Of a DNA stretch of 64,000 nucleotides, positions 45,571 through 55,995 are shown piece after piece. Below the pieces are notes generated by a model. The model saw only the letters and a list, made by a program, of their open reading frames with translations, had not been told where the DNA came from and did not search any database. Both the position numbers and the translations under genes were made by a program. Each line of letters begins with the position of its first letter. Position 1 is the first letter of the stretch. The stretch is from Corbicula japonica (taxonomy: Eukaryota > Mollusca > Bivalvia > Venerida > Cyrenidae), in contig JAZAYU010000037.1 of the NCBI GenBank assembly GCA_038501625.1, forward strand, positions 1,674,001-1,738,000. The letters run 5' to 3'.

Positions 45571-45599
45571 TAAATTTCCTAAAATTAACATTAACTTAA

Positions 45600-47685
45600 A
45601 GTTTAGGCCGCTAGGCCGCCAGGCCGCCAGGCTTCGAAAACTTAAAAAAAATTCAAAGCTAGTTTTTGTTGATATTTTACTTAATCATCCCTGAAATGTA
45701 CATTGCATGCTGTAAAAATCGATTTCAAGCCGTTTCAAAGATAAACATAAATTATGATAAATATTAAGTTTAGGCCGCCAGGCCGCTAGGCCGCCAGGCT
45801 TCGAAAACTTAAAAAAAAATCAAAGCTAGTAAATTGTTTGTGGCGTCCTATTTTAATTGACATACGTATATAAAACATGCGCTCTCTCTCTTCCTCTCTT
45901 CTTTTTCGCTGCGTGGGGAGGCTGTGTATTTTGAGTGTGGCGATTCCTGATATGCATATATTGCTTTTTTGATATTTTACTTAATCATCCCTGAAATGTA
46001 CATTGCATGCTGTAAAAATCGATTTCAAGCCGTTTCAAAGATAAACATAAATTATGATAAATATTAAGTTTAGGCCGCCAGGCCGCTAGGTCGCTAGGCC
46101 GCTAGGCCGCCTGGCCGCCAGGCTTCGAAAACTTAAAAAAAAATCAAAGCTAGTTTTTGTTGATATTTTACTTAATCATCCTTGAAATGTACATTGCATG
46201 CTGTAAAAATCGATTTCAAGCCGTTTCAAAGATAAACATAAATTATGATAAATATTAAGTTTAGGCCGCTAGGCCGCCAGGCCGCTAGGCCGGCAGACCG
46301 CCAGGCCGCCAGGCTTCGAAAACTTAAAAAAAAATCAAAGCTAGTTTTTGTTGATATTTTACTTAATCATCCCTGAAATGTACATTACATGCTGTAAAAA
46401 TCGATTTCAAGCCGTTTTAAAGATAAACATAAATTATGATAAATATTAAGTTTAGGCCGCGAGGCCGCCAGGCTTCGAAAACTTAAAAAAAATCAAAGCT
46501 AGTTTTTGTTGATATTTTACTTAATCATCCCTGAAATGCACATTGCATGCTGTAAAAATCGATTTCAAGCCGTTTTACAGATAAACATAAATTATGATAA
46601 ATATTAAGTTTAGGCCGCTAGGCCGCTAGGCTTCGAAAACTTAAAAAAAATTCAAAGCTAGTTTTTGTTGATATTTTACTTAATAATCCCTGAAATGTAC
46701 ATTGCATGCTGTAAAAATCGATTTCAAGCCGTTTCAAAGATAAACATAAATTATGATAAATATTAAGTTTAGGCCGCCAGGCCGACAGGCCGCTAGGCCG
46801 CCAGGCTTCGAAAACTTAAAAAAAATCAAAGCTAGTTTTTGTTGATATTTTACTTAATCATCCCTGAAATGTACATTGCATGCTGTAAAAATCGATTTCA
46901 AGCCGTTTTAAAGATAAACATAAATTATGATAAATATTAAGTTTAGGCCGCTAGGCCGCCAGGCTTCGAAAACTTAAAAAAAATTCAAAGCTAGTTTTTG
47001 TTGATATTTTACTTAATCATCCCCGAAATGCACATTGCATGCTGTAAAAATCGATTTCAAGCCGTTTTACAGAAAAACATAAATTATGATAAATATTAAG
47101 TTTAGGCTGCTAGGCCGCCAGGCTTCGAAAACTTAAAAAAAATTCAAAGCTAGTTTTTGTTGATATTTTACTTAATCATCCCTGAAATGTACATTGCATG
47201 CTTTAAAAATCGATTTCAAGCCGTTTTAAAGATAAACATAAATTATGATAAATATTAAGTTTAGGCCGCTAGGCCGCAAAGCTTCGAAAAGTTAAACAAT
47301 CAAACTTAGTTCTTTATCATCAACTGAACTGTAATTTACAAAGAGTACATGGAAGTGAATGTACAAATAGATTCCGAGTCGTCTCTGCAGATAAGCTAGA
47401 ACTTTGATTTAAAAAATAAAAGCTAAATCATGTCGATAACTTTCTTATACACCCGTGCAATTTACATTATATCTGTAAAAATAGATTTCAATCAGTTTTT
47501 AAGATCAACGTTAATTGCGATAAATTCAGCCATCTTCACGCCGCTAGGCCGCTAACTTCACGCCGTCAGGCCGCAAACTTCACGCCGCCAGGCCGCTAAC
47601 TACACGCCGCCAGGCCGCTAACTTCACGCCGCCAGGCCGCTAACTTCACGCCGCTAGGCCGCCAGGCCGCTAACTTCACACATCT
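45600..47685 (-). repeat. Foldback element, right arm
   Basis: Nine inverted units (reverse complement of the arm unit, e.g. ACATTGCATGCTGTAAAAAT at about 45700, 45995, 46193, 46543, 46698, 46876, 47035). Then comes the reverse complement of the unique stretch and the tip repeats. An R2 copy interrupts one unit. Confidence 0.9.
45833..45967 (-). mobile_element. R2 insertion inside the foldback right arm
   Basis: R2 block TTCTTTTTCGCTGCGTGGGG interrupts an arm unit between CAAAGCTAGT and GATATTTTACTTAATC. It has no counterpart in the left arm, so it arrived after the arms formed. Confidence 0.75.
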
Positions 47686-47694
47686 ACTGGTCTA

Positions 47695-47923
47695 AAGGTT
47701 ATGCCATTGTTTAAAGATGAGCACGCCGTGACTTCAAATAGCTGGTATGACGTCACCAAGACTTAAGTATGGTCAGTTTGTCTCGTGACTACTAACGTGT
47801 GCTTAATATTTATGAAACATATAGAGGATACATGTTTGTTGCAGTGAAATATTAATTTTTATTTGTGGCAAATCAGATTTTTAATAAAAGAGAAATATGC
47901 ATATCATGAGTAGCTACATTGTG
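47695..47923. repeat. FReD-cluster unit B, right part
   Basis: Matches 35762-35910 and 53750-53895 (CTCGTGACTACTAACGTGTG, TTTATGAAACATATAGAGGA). After GCAGTGAAAT the gene body present in units A and C is missing. Confidence 0.8.
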
Positions 47924-47993
47924 AACTGGAAAAAAACCATGGGTTTTTAATAGTTCGCTCAAAACAACCGTCATGAAGGTCAAACGACTATAA
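47924..47993 (+). pseudogene. Relic of a FReD 3' end, b
   Basis: CAAAACAACCGTCATGAAGG, then AACGACTATAAATCC, is nearly identical to the last codons of FReD gene 1. Upstream is a decayed AACTGGAAAAAAACCATGGG corresponding to the WNFPWG codons. The promoter part of the unit is retained, so the FReD gene of unit B was lost by internal deletion. Confidence 0.78.
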
Positions 47994-48077
47994 ATCCTAC
48001 GTTTTGTCATGTTTCAAAGCACAAACAAAATAACGCATATTTGTTTTATTGTCTCATTTTCTCGTGTGTAGTGTTAT

Positions 48078-49120
48078 CACTGTCGTGATCGAGCACCGGC
48101 ACGGACTTTTCGGGCACCGGTATTGTCATACAATATGGCGGACTGTTTACATCTGAAAGGTATGTGTATAGATTTTACTTCACTGAATAGATCACAGGCC
48201 TTTTCCTCAGTTGTCAATTTATTGCATCATTTATGAAATCATATATGTTACAAATGCACATGCTTTTGATATTGGAAAAGCTTTGATTGTTTCAAAATTC
48301 CAGTCTAATTTGGCGGTTTGACAGAATGCAAATTTGAACCGAGAGATGTGATTTGTTTTGGGCAATACTTTTTATAGAACAACTGATCCGCAAAAGCTTC
48401 AACTGTGATGACTTCTTATTGTATTTTTCTTCAAAGTCCATCAGTCCCAATCCTTTAAAATTGCACCGGTTCAAGAATTCCGTCAAATTGTACAGATTGT
48501 TGATAAAAAGGCACCGGTTCGGTCACATTTTACATTTTGTATACGGTTCAGTCTCTATTATTTCTTTGAGGTAGAAATAATGGAGACTGAACCGTATACA
48601 AAATGTAAAATGTGACCGAACCGGTGCCTTTTTATCAACAATCTGTACAATTTGACGGAATTCTTGAACCGGTGCGTGCTGACCATACCGGTGTATGGTC
48701 AAAACAGAAAGTAAGCCAGTTTATAGTATCTAAACAATTTTAAATGATTGGGACTGATGGACTTTGAAGAAAAATACAATAAGAAGTCATCACAGTTGAA
48801 GCTTTTGCGGATCAGTTGTTCTATAAAAAGTATTGCCCAAAACAAATCACATCTCTTGGTTCAAATTTGCATTCTGTCAAACCGCCAAATTAGACTGGAA
48901 TTTTGAAACAATCAAAGCTTTTCCAATATCAAAAGCATGTGCATTTGTTACATATATGATTTCATAAATGATTCAATAAATTGAAAACTGAGGAAAAGGC
49001 CTGTGATCTATTCAGTGAAGTAAAATCTATACATATACCTTTCAGATGTAAACAGTCCGCCATATTGTATGACAATACCGGTGCCCGAAAAGTCCGTGCC
49101 GGTGCTCGATCACGACAGTG
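48078..49120. mobile_element. 1043-bp near-perfect palindrome transposon, 5-bp TSD
   Basis: The left arm (48078-48565) and right arm (48573-49120) are almost exact reverse complements around a 7-base loop (48566-48572). The ends read CACTGTCGTGATCGAGC and its complement. GTTAT flanks both sides (48073-48077, 49121-49125), and the empty site is represented at about 39449. The right arm has 60 extra bases (48676-48735) with no counterpart on the left, including the perfect palindrome TGACCATACCGGTGTATGGT. Non-coding; the small frames are mirror images. Confidence 0.88.
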
Positions 49121-49154
49121 GTTATTGTAGCCGCTTGCACCAAACAGTGCACAT

Positions 49155-50201
49155 GGGCTGTTTCAAAAAATGGCTGGTTTTGGTTTTCCTGTTATAAAAA
49201 TGTACAACAAACAGTTACTTCCATTGTCCTACTTTGCAGAGGTGTCTCATCATGCCCTTTAAAGATTTGTGAAGTTTCATTAAAATAGCACCATCCGTTA
49301 AAAATATTCTAAAATAATGGGCAAAAATGTCAGGAGTATAACAAAAAAGTGTGACACTTTTCAAAATCACATTTGTTCAGACCATTATTTTACAAAAAGC
49401 TTGAGTAAAGACAAGTTTTTGTGTTGTTTAAGTAAAATGTGCATTTATAAGGCATCAAATAGTGATAAAATTAAGCATATTATACTTAAAGAAATCAAAA
49501 TTTATGCTATTAAGTCAAGCGTGATAGATTAGAAAATACCTCAAGAAAATCAATACATCTTTGCTTTATAAAAATTTATAGGACTTTAAAGATTAATAGT
49601 ACATAAGAAATGTTTTGTACATCATTAAGTTTTATGTTTCTAGATGTTATAATTATAATATTATCACCTCTATTGAAATTATATTTGTCTGCAGCTCCCT
49701 TCAGAAAATGTCAGCTAAATTTGTCAGGAGTGTGACATTATGCACATATTGCAATATTCTGTCAACATATCATTTACATGAAAACAAAAACAGAAATACA
49801 CATTTAAATAATAAGAAACAGTAATACTTGTATTTTAAGCACATCAATTAAAATTCTTTGATTTATTAAATATTGATCAATAAAGTTCCATAATTTTTTT
49901 TTCTGCCACATATAAGTATAAATTGATTGATTTTGATCACTGTAAAGACTGTACAAACATATGGACCAACCAGTTTGGTCTTTTTATGAACTTAAATTCT
50001 TTACATTTTTTCACTTCACTTGCCATTTTTCAATTGACAATATCTCAGCAACCAGTTGACCGATTTCAAAAATCTTTTCAGTTCTGTACTCAGTTTCAAT
50101 AAGCAAAAAATACAGAATAACAAGTTTGGAATTTTAATGAATTCAATGTTTCACTATTTTTTTTTAAAAACTTTTTCAGCCGTTTGTTTTGGAAACAGCC
50201 C
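49155..50201. mobile_element. 1047-bp DNA element with GGGCTGTTTC ends
   Basis: Inverted ends GGGCTGTTTC / GAAACAGCCC with a looser GGCTG-containing extension, flanked by ACAT (49151-49154, 50202-50205). The paralogous region at 39460-39500 lacks it. Two internal frames (71 and 69 codons) are lysine-rich with no recognised domain. Superfamily not assigned. Confidence 0.7.
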
Positions 50202-50344
50202 ACATTTAAATGTTTCCTTCTGTTTAGTGTGAAATGAATTGTACGACATAGAAAGATATTATAAAACTGAATAATGCAAATTTCGTTTGTATTTGTCAAT
50301 CCAGTAATTCTTTTGAAGTAGAACAGGGAAGCAGCTACCGAGAA

Positions 50345-50800
50345 GAAAACCAGATTTAAAAAGTATGCAGAAAACCAAGCCTCTCCATACAGGTAAAAGT
50401 AGATAGAAAGATTAAAATATATCAGAAATGGCCACATCCAGTTATCGAGGAGAAAAACAGTTTGAAAACATATGCAGAAACTAAGCCTCCCCACACAGTT
50501 AAAATGTAGAGAGGGAAAGATTAAAATATATCATGAATGGCCACATCCAGTTATCGAGGAGAAAACCAGATTTTAAAGGTGTGTAGAAAACCAAGCCTCC
50601 CCACACAGCAAACATGTAGAGAGGAAAAGATTAAACTATATCAGCAATGACCCCATTCAGTTATCGAGGAGAAAAACAGTGAAAAAATATGCAGAAAACC
50701 AAGCCCCCCCCCCTCCACCACCGCTAAAATGAAGTGAGGGAAAGATTAAAATATATCAGAAATGGCCACATCCAGCTATCGAGGAAAAAGCAGATTTAAA
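50345..50800. repeat. Tandem array, about 115-bp units (copy of 39600-39935 array)
   Basis: Four units with GCAGAAAACCAAGCC and AAAGATTAAAATATATCA. The number of units differs from the paralogous array. Confidence 0.75.
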
Positions 50801-50809
50801 AATATGACT

Positions 50810-51060
50810 AGCCCTGCAATTCCGACAACGCAACCAATTGAGCTAACCGGGAAAAAACCAAAAAGGTTAACCGGAAAGCCCTGATATGCGATACCATCAC
50901 TCCATGACATCGGTAACGGGTTATTTTACTGATAACAATACTGACTATATGTACGGGAAGACATTTTACGGCCGTCGCACTGAACAAATAGCGGTAATTT
51001 CGAATGGTATTGCCTCTTACTGGGAGCGAACCCGCACCATCACGGAAAAGAATTTTGAAA
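50810..51060 (-). mobile_element. tRNA-derived SINE (second family)
   Basis: Minus-strand copy with the tRNA-like head at 50815-50865 (GGTTAGCTCAATTGGTTGCG) and body to about 51045 (GTGCGGGTTCGCTCCCAG displaced to the far end). Confidence 0.7.
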
Positions 51061-51109
51061 TCTTATGACTGTCCTACTGCCTTTAGAACGACTCTGCTAG
51101 AATTGAAAC

Positions 51110-51694
51110 ACTTAATGTACATTGAATTGTTTGAAAGACGCCTTTATGCCATACCAATCCACAAATGACCCTCTAAACGCATAGATATTTAAAAACTTAT
51201 TTGTAACATATACATACATTTAAAACAATTACATTAACAAATCTATTAGCATCGTATTTCCTCCTTTTTTATTTTAGGAGTTTTTTATGCACACTAGTGC
51301 TATAGACAGAGACACACACAGTGAACGTCTGCTGGCTCTTTCGATACACTGAATTGAAAATATATTATATTAATGGGAGATAATTCAATTCAAACAACTA
51401 ACTTTCGAATTAAGGGATCCCCGAAAGGATTCATGTTCGCAAAAGTTAGATACATATGGGTGAGATAGGTAACCAACGAACAAACCTTCAGACATAAAGG
51501 AACAGATCTAACCATCAGACACGGTGATATCGCCCAGCCAAGAGTGCTGTACATGGTAACAGACGTGCCATCAAAGTTGTCATATAGAAATTTTTCAGGC
51601 AATGCCTGTATGCCATAGATATCCACAAATGACCCTCTAACGCCTAGACATTTACATACACTTTATATATACACTTTATGTATATAAGTCACCG
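51110..51694. repeat. FReD-cluster duplication unit C, leftmost part
   Basis: Colinear with 40290-40660 (AAATGACCCTCT, CACTAGTGCTATAGACAGAG, CAAACCTTCAGACATAAAGG). Non-coding. Confidence 0.75.
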
Positions 51695-52025
51695 AACACG
51701 AAAAATATGAAAATATTGCAGACTTGGTTTGATTGAGCCTGTTCATGGAAAAAAGTAATATAGGCATATCAGGAATGGCCACACTCACAAAACACAGCCT
51801 CCCCACGCAGCGAAAAAGAAGAGAGGAAGAGAGAGCATGTTTGTTATAATTATGTCAATTAGGACGCCACAAACAATTAACAAAAAAAACAGAGCCTTTG
51901 GGGATACGGCCTTGGAACGGTCAGTGGCAAAACAAATTGCCACTGGGTGTTTTAAGTAATGGAGATGCATATTACTGCCCTCGCCGCCTGTCACCGGGTT
52001 GAAGCGCAACTCAATATGATGAAGT
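51695..52025 (+). repeat. R1 copy interrupted by R2
   Basis: R1 left part (51695-51749) and right part (51960-52025) are separated by a full R2 copy (51750-51960) running from AAAAGTAATATAGGCATATC to TGCCACTGGGTGTTTTAA. This nested insertion defines the R2 ends and gives a length of about 210 bp. Confidence 0.75.
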
Positions 52026-52503
52026 ATGTAAAGGTAACTTTGAAAGTCACTGAACATGAAAGAAGTATATGAGACAAATGATTTAAACAGGAGAAGAAAC
52101 TACTACCAGATATCAGCTCTACCAATAGACTTTTTAAGGCTAATAAAATGTATTGTGACGCGATGTTCTCCAGACTGCATCGCGTTCTTTCAGATATCAC
52201 TTGATTCGTCAATATGTCTGCTCGAGATCAATTAAACAACCTTTAGCAAATATTCCAATACTTGAAAAGATTTTTTCTAAATTTAATTTTCAGTATTTAT
52301 TGATATACTAGGCCTAGTTCCAACCGGTCATGAAAGATATTGCTTCACAAGTATGCTGTCTCTCACGCATTTTATCCATTTGTCGTGAGGAAGCAAGTGT
52401 GAGTAACAACCTTCCTGGTTTAAATCTCCCAAAAGCAAAAATATTTCGTTACTTACTTATCGTTCTGATGGTAGATTTTAGAGTTTTTATATATATATAT
52501 GGT

Positions 52504-53598
52504 AGTGGTTGGAATCGGATTAGAAAAAAATAATCGATTAATCGGCTGTCTTTATGACCGATCATCGATTAAAGTCGATTAATTTACATACGTCTTTCTA
52601 AACTATTTTATTAATTTTATTAGTTACATAAATATATTATAATGTTATTATTCAAGTGAAGTCATATTGGCCAATGGATTCACTTGAATAATGACAATTT
52701 GTTCAATTAACAAAAATCTGTAGTTTTTATAGATTTTAAAATTACTAATTTACCAGCCTGAAGAGATGAAGTGTTGATTCTTAATCTTATTCAAAATTTC
52801 AAATGTCTGGCAATCTTCAATCTACAGATGTGAACTGGCTGGTATAAGCTACAAAGATGCAGATATGCAAGTTGTTCCATTTTGAATAAATACAAATACA
52901 ACAGTGCTATTCTGACACACTATGGCAGCCAACTCTCTTGTTCATCCAGTCTGAATGTTATCCAGAACGAGTTTACTTTTTGACACATTCCATCCATGAG
53001 TTTCGCATGAATAATTCTATTTAACATGTCTGTAAGTTATCCAAACTAAGGTTTAATCCTTTTTACATCATAATGCTTAATGCACTTGCTCAAATCAGTA
53101 GTAATCCGTGAAATTTCGCGGTTTATTTAGTTTCCTTCTTGCTGCTGACATCCGTGTTGTTGTTGTACTTCAGTAGCGAGTTAGACTCGATGGCTTTTAT
53201 TGCACAGCAAGATATTACCAAAAAAGTGGCAACATAGACTTAACCTCTGCCGCTCTTGGTCACTTCAGATTTTTTTCTAATGATTAATTGCTGGATAAAA
53301 TGCGTGTCAGTTACACAACAAAATACGTCTTCTTGTTTTAAAACACTTCCCTGTCAACGGACAGCCATCTTGCAACTATCAACATGGCGATTTGTGTTAA
53401 TGCAGATGATTGGCTAATTTTGATGTCAACTAACCAATGAAATTGTGAGTTTTAGTAACATGCTGTTCTAGTAAAAAGATTTGTGCATATCAAAAATTTT
53501 CGTCATCATCTATAATCGACGAACTGATTGTATCGATGACGATCACGTCATTTGGTGTTTCGTCATGATTCGTCGACTTTATGATTAATCACCCCACT
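52504..53598. mobile_element. 1.1-kb insertion in unit C with 10-bp direct duplication
   Basis: TATATATGGT occurs directly on both sides (52494-52503, 53599-53608). Units A (about 32934) and B (about 41308) have one continuous copy of the site followed by TCT. Ends AGTGG and CCACT. The interior is AT-rich and non-coding with several ATCGATTAAxxx words near both ends. Confidence 0.68.
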
Positions 53599-53608
53599 TA
53601 TATATGGT

Positions 53609-54991
53609 GTCTTTTTTAAAATAATGATCAAAGTATAAACAACTTGTGCTCTCTTTTCATTTGTTAATGCCTCACTACGCAACACCATCAGTAACAGCGT
53701 AGAAAATATTATTTATTTTCATTCGATAATCACTGGTATAAAGTGTATGCCATGATTTAAAGATGTTGACGCCATGACTTCAACAGCTGGTATGACGCCA
53801 CCAAGACTAAAGTAATGTCAGTTTGTCTCGTGACTACTAAGGTGTGCTTAATATTTATGAAACATATAGAGGATAAATGTTTGTTGCAGTGAAATTATTT
53901 TTCACTCGTGAACTCAAAATTTTTTTGTTGTTTGTCAACCAAATGTGAAAAAATAGAAATGGAGGTAATAAGTTGTGCAAAAAGGACGAGTTCGGCTAAA
54001 CCATTGAAAAACATTGTTTCCACAGTTTCAGAACAATGAAAAACTTATTGTATTTTACTCAGAAAACTCATAACTAATTCACTGAAAAAAAGTAAAAACC
54101 AGCTATATATATGTCCACTTTAAACAGAAAGAAACTTTATCATATTGATCGGCTCTTACTGTTTCTAACGGTTTATGCCAGTTCTGATGCTTCACATCAG
54201 ATTGTTATGCAACAATATTATTAACACAATATTTGTTCGTTTAAGAGTACCGATGGTTGCAGAAATGCTTTGTTTAGCATTGTTTTTAATATCTTTTTAA
54301 ACTCTTTGAACAATAGCTGCAGCCATTGTTTTCTTTATCGTCAGCGGCCTTATAAGTGAAAGATATATTAAGGGTTATTATGACACTGAATATAAATAAC
54401 GTAACATAAGCCACTGGTAACTTTCTCTTTTAATCTGATAATAATTTCGTTTTATTCAGTGATAATTTGTGTGAGAAAACGTTTTCAGCATGTTATTCGA
54501 ATCTGTTTAAAATATTGTAAGGAAATGGGAGTTAGGGGCAGAGCGTCACCCCTTCATTCAGTGTTTGATTAATATTATCATTATTATGATTATCATCATT
54601 ATGATGATGATGATGACGGTTTTTATTATTATTATTATTATTATTATGTTTATTATTATGTTTATTATGTTTATTATTATGCTGATTATGAAATACGATT
54701 TCCAATTTGGTTGGTCGAAATCGTATTTAAAGTATAGCTTCTATAAAGACTGACTAAACATTACTCGTTTATACAATTGTAATTGTCACAGCGTGTCTTA
54801 AAACAATATTGTGTAAACAAATAGACAATCATATTCAATCAATAAAGCCTGCATGGAGACTATTCATGGGGTACCATACACAGCAAGCATTAAAATATGA
54901 AGCCATTTGCAGACAGCTTTCGTTAACATTGTTGTTAAAACAGAACGTGCACAGAACCAATAAACTCTAATAATTAAAATAATTGGCGGAA
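53609..54991 (+). other. FReD copy 2 upstream region (unit C)
   Basis: Colinear with 35762-37034, with a (TTA)n tract at about 54570-54680. The proximal 150 bp are nearly identical to gene 1. Confidence 0.65.
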
Positions 54992-55315
54992 ATGGTGAAA
55001 ATAACACACAAGATTTGTACTTTGCTGGCTCTGGTGAGATTTGTAAATTGTGAAGAATGGACATTACGAGAAAAGTATACATATTTTGAAAGCTCGTATA
55101 TTTCTTCGGCGATAAACTCCAGCATTTTAGATTCAGTGAGGACGGTCAGTTCAAAGTTGCAATGCTTTGAAACATGCAGAACAGCGGACAGTCCGTCTCT
55201 TTACTTCGTCAGCAGCAACGATACATGCTATTGCAACACACAGACAGACGATGCAGCGGTATTAACCAACACCAATACAGGTGTAAGGTACGGATGGGCT
55301 GCCAATTCTGCAAAG
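54992..55315 (+). CDS. Fibrinogen-related copy 2, exon 1 (intact)
   Basis: 108 codons like gene 1: signal peptide MVKITHKICTLLALVRFVNC, EEWTLREKYTYFESS, the four PAN-like cysteines and the same AAG|GTACTT donor. Exon 2 is broken, so the gene cannot encode a fibrinogen domain. If transcribed, it could yield either a 111-residue read-through ending KVL or a 143-residue spliced form. Listed as coding because the exon is undamaged; the locus as a whole is a pseudogene. Confidence 0.65.
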
Positions 55316-55677
55316 GTACTTTAATTTGTCATTCTGTTAAAATGTATGCTATAATCGTTAGCTGTCTTTAACAAATTCCTACACATGTGGGTGGGCTACT
55401 AAAACAGTAATTATTTCAAATTATTAATGTGATAATGATGCTAGCTCAATTTAAATAGAGAAAAAATGCAGAAGCATTAAGAGAAAATTATATTGTGTAT
55501 GTTATTATTCAACCCGCGGCTAGGTGACGTGAGGAATAATTTGTACTTAAATGATTGCCCACCAACATGCTAAACATTTCAAAATAAATAACATTTTCTA
55601 TCATTCTTGTTCCGCGGCTTTTAAAGAATCTATTCATTTGCATGTATATTATTCGAACTAACATTTCATTTTTATAG

Positions 55678-55825
55678 AAATACAGATGGCTGACAAACAT
55701 ACAGATTGAAGTGGCGCCAACAGCTCGAGACTGTCTAGTTTTGTACAACTGGGGATTTCATGTTAACGATGTCTATGAAATTTAACCGATGGGAGTATCG
55801 CATGGTGTTACATGACAAATGACAA
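55678..55825 (+). pseudogene. Fibrinogen-related copy 2, exon 2 remnant
   Basis: Acceptor TTTTTATAG and frame start KYRWLTNIQIEVAPTARDC are intact. At 55783-55785 a TAA replaces the glutamine codon of EIQP, ten bases are then missing, and similarity ends at about 55816-55826 where R2-type sequence begins. The remaining fibrinogen domain (about 190 residues) is absent. Confidence 0.9.
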
Positions 55826-55945
55826 AAGAGCATGGTATTACAGTAATCAGTTTCAAAATGGACGCCACAAACAATTAACGAAAGTGAGAACCCGAGGTGT
55901 TACCGCCTTGGAACGGTCAGCGGTAAAACAATTTGCCACTGTGAT
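55826..55945 (-). mobile_element. R2 segment joined to the broken FReD exon
   Basis: AGAGCATGGTATTACAGTAA, GACGCCACAAACAATTAACG and GGTGTTACCGCCTTGGAACG match the second half of R2 copies at 51750 and 60120. Confidence 0.7.
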
Positions 55946-55995
55946 TTAAACCAGCTTATAGTTTATAAAGGTTTGTGGGGAAGTCTTATAACCTT

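Larger units (their letters stand above)
41450..47685. mobile_element. Giant foldback element, 6236 bp, with 9-bp TSD
   Basis: Starts AGATGTGTGAAGTTAGCGGC and ends with its reverse complement. ACTGGTCTA lies directly on both sides (41441-41449, 47686-47694). The paralogous unit at about 53730 (CACTGGTATAAAG) and unit A (33064-33077) show the unoccupied site. Both arms, nearly 2 kb each, consist of tandem units of about 165-190 bp. Each unit has a GC-rich block of GGCCTAGC/GGCCTGGC short repeats followed by an AT-rich part. A middle spacer consists of five 352-bp units. No transposase frame is present. Drosophila FB elements share long repetitive inverted arms and 9-bp duplications, as do MULE-type transposons, so a foldback/MULE-like origin is inferred. 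Confidence 0.88.

Noticed and set aside
41840..47280. CRISPR-like array of regularly spaced repeats
   Set aside because: Units are long, AT-rich and contiguous without unique spacers, lie in a eukaryotic genome and form the arms of a foldback transposon.
50096..50494. 132-codon minus-strand frame with hydrophobic stretches
   Set aside because: It spans the end of a DNA transposon and a 115-bp tandem array; hydrophobicity reflects AT-rich composition and no domain is visible.
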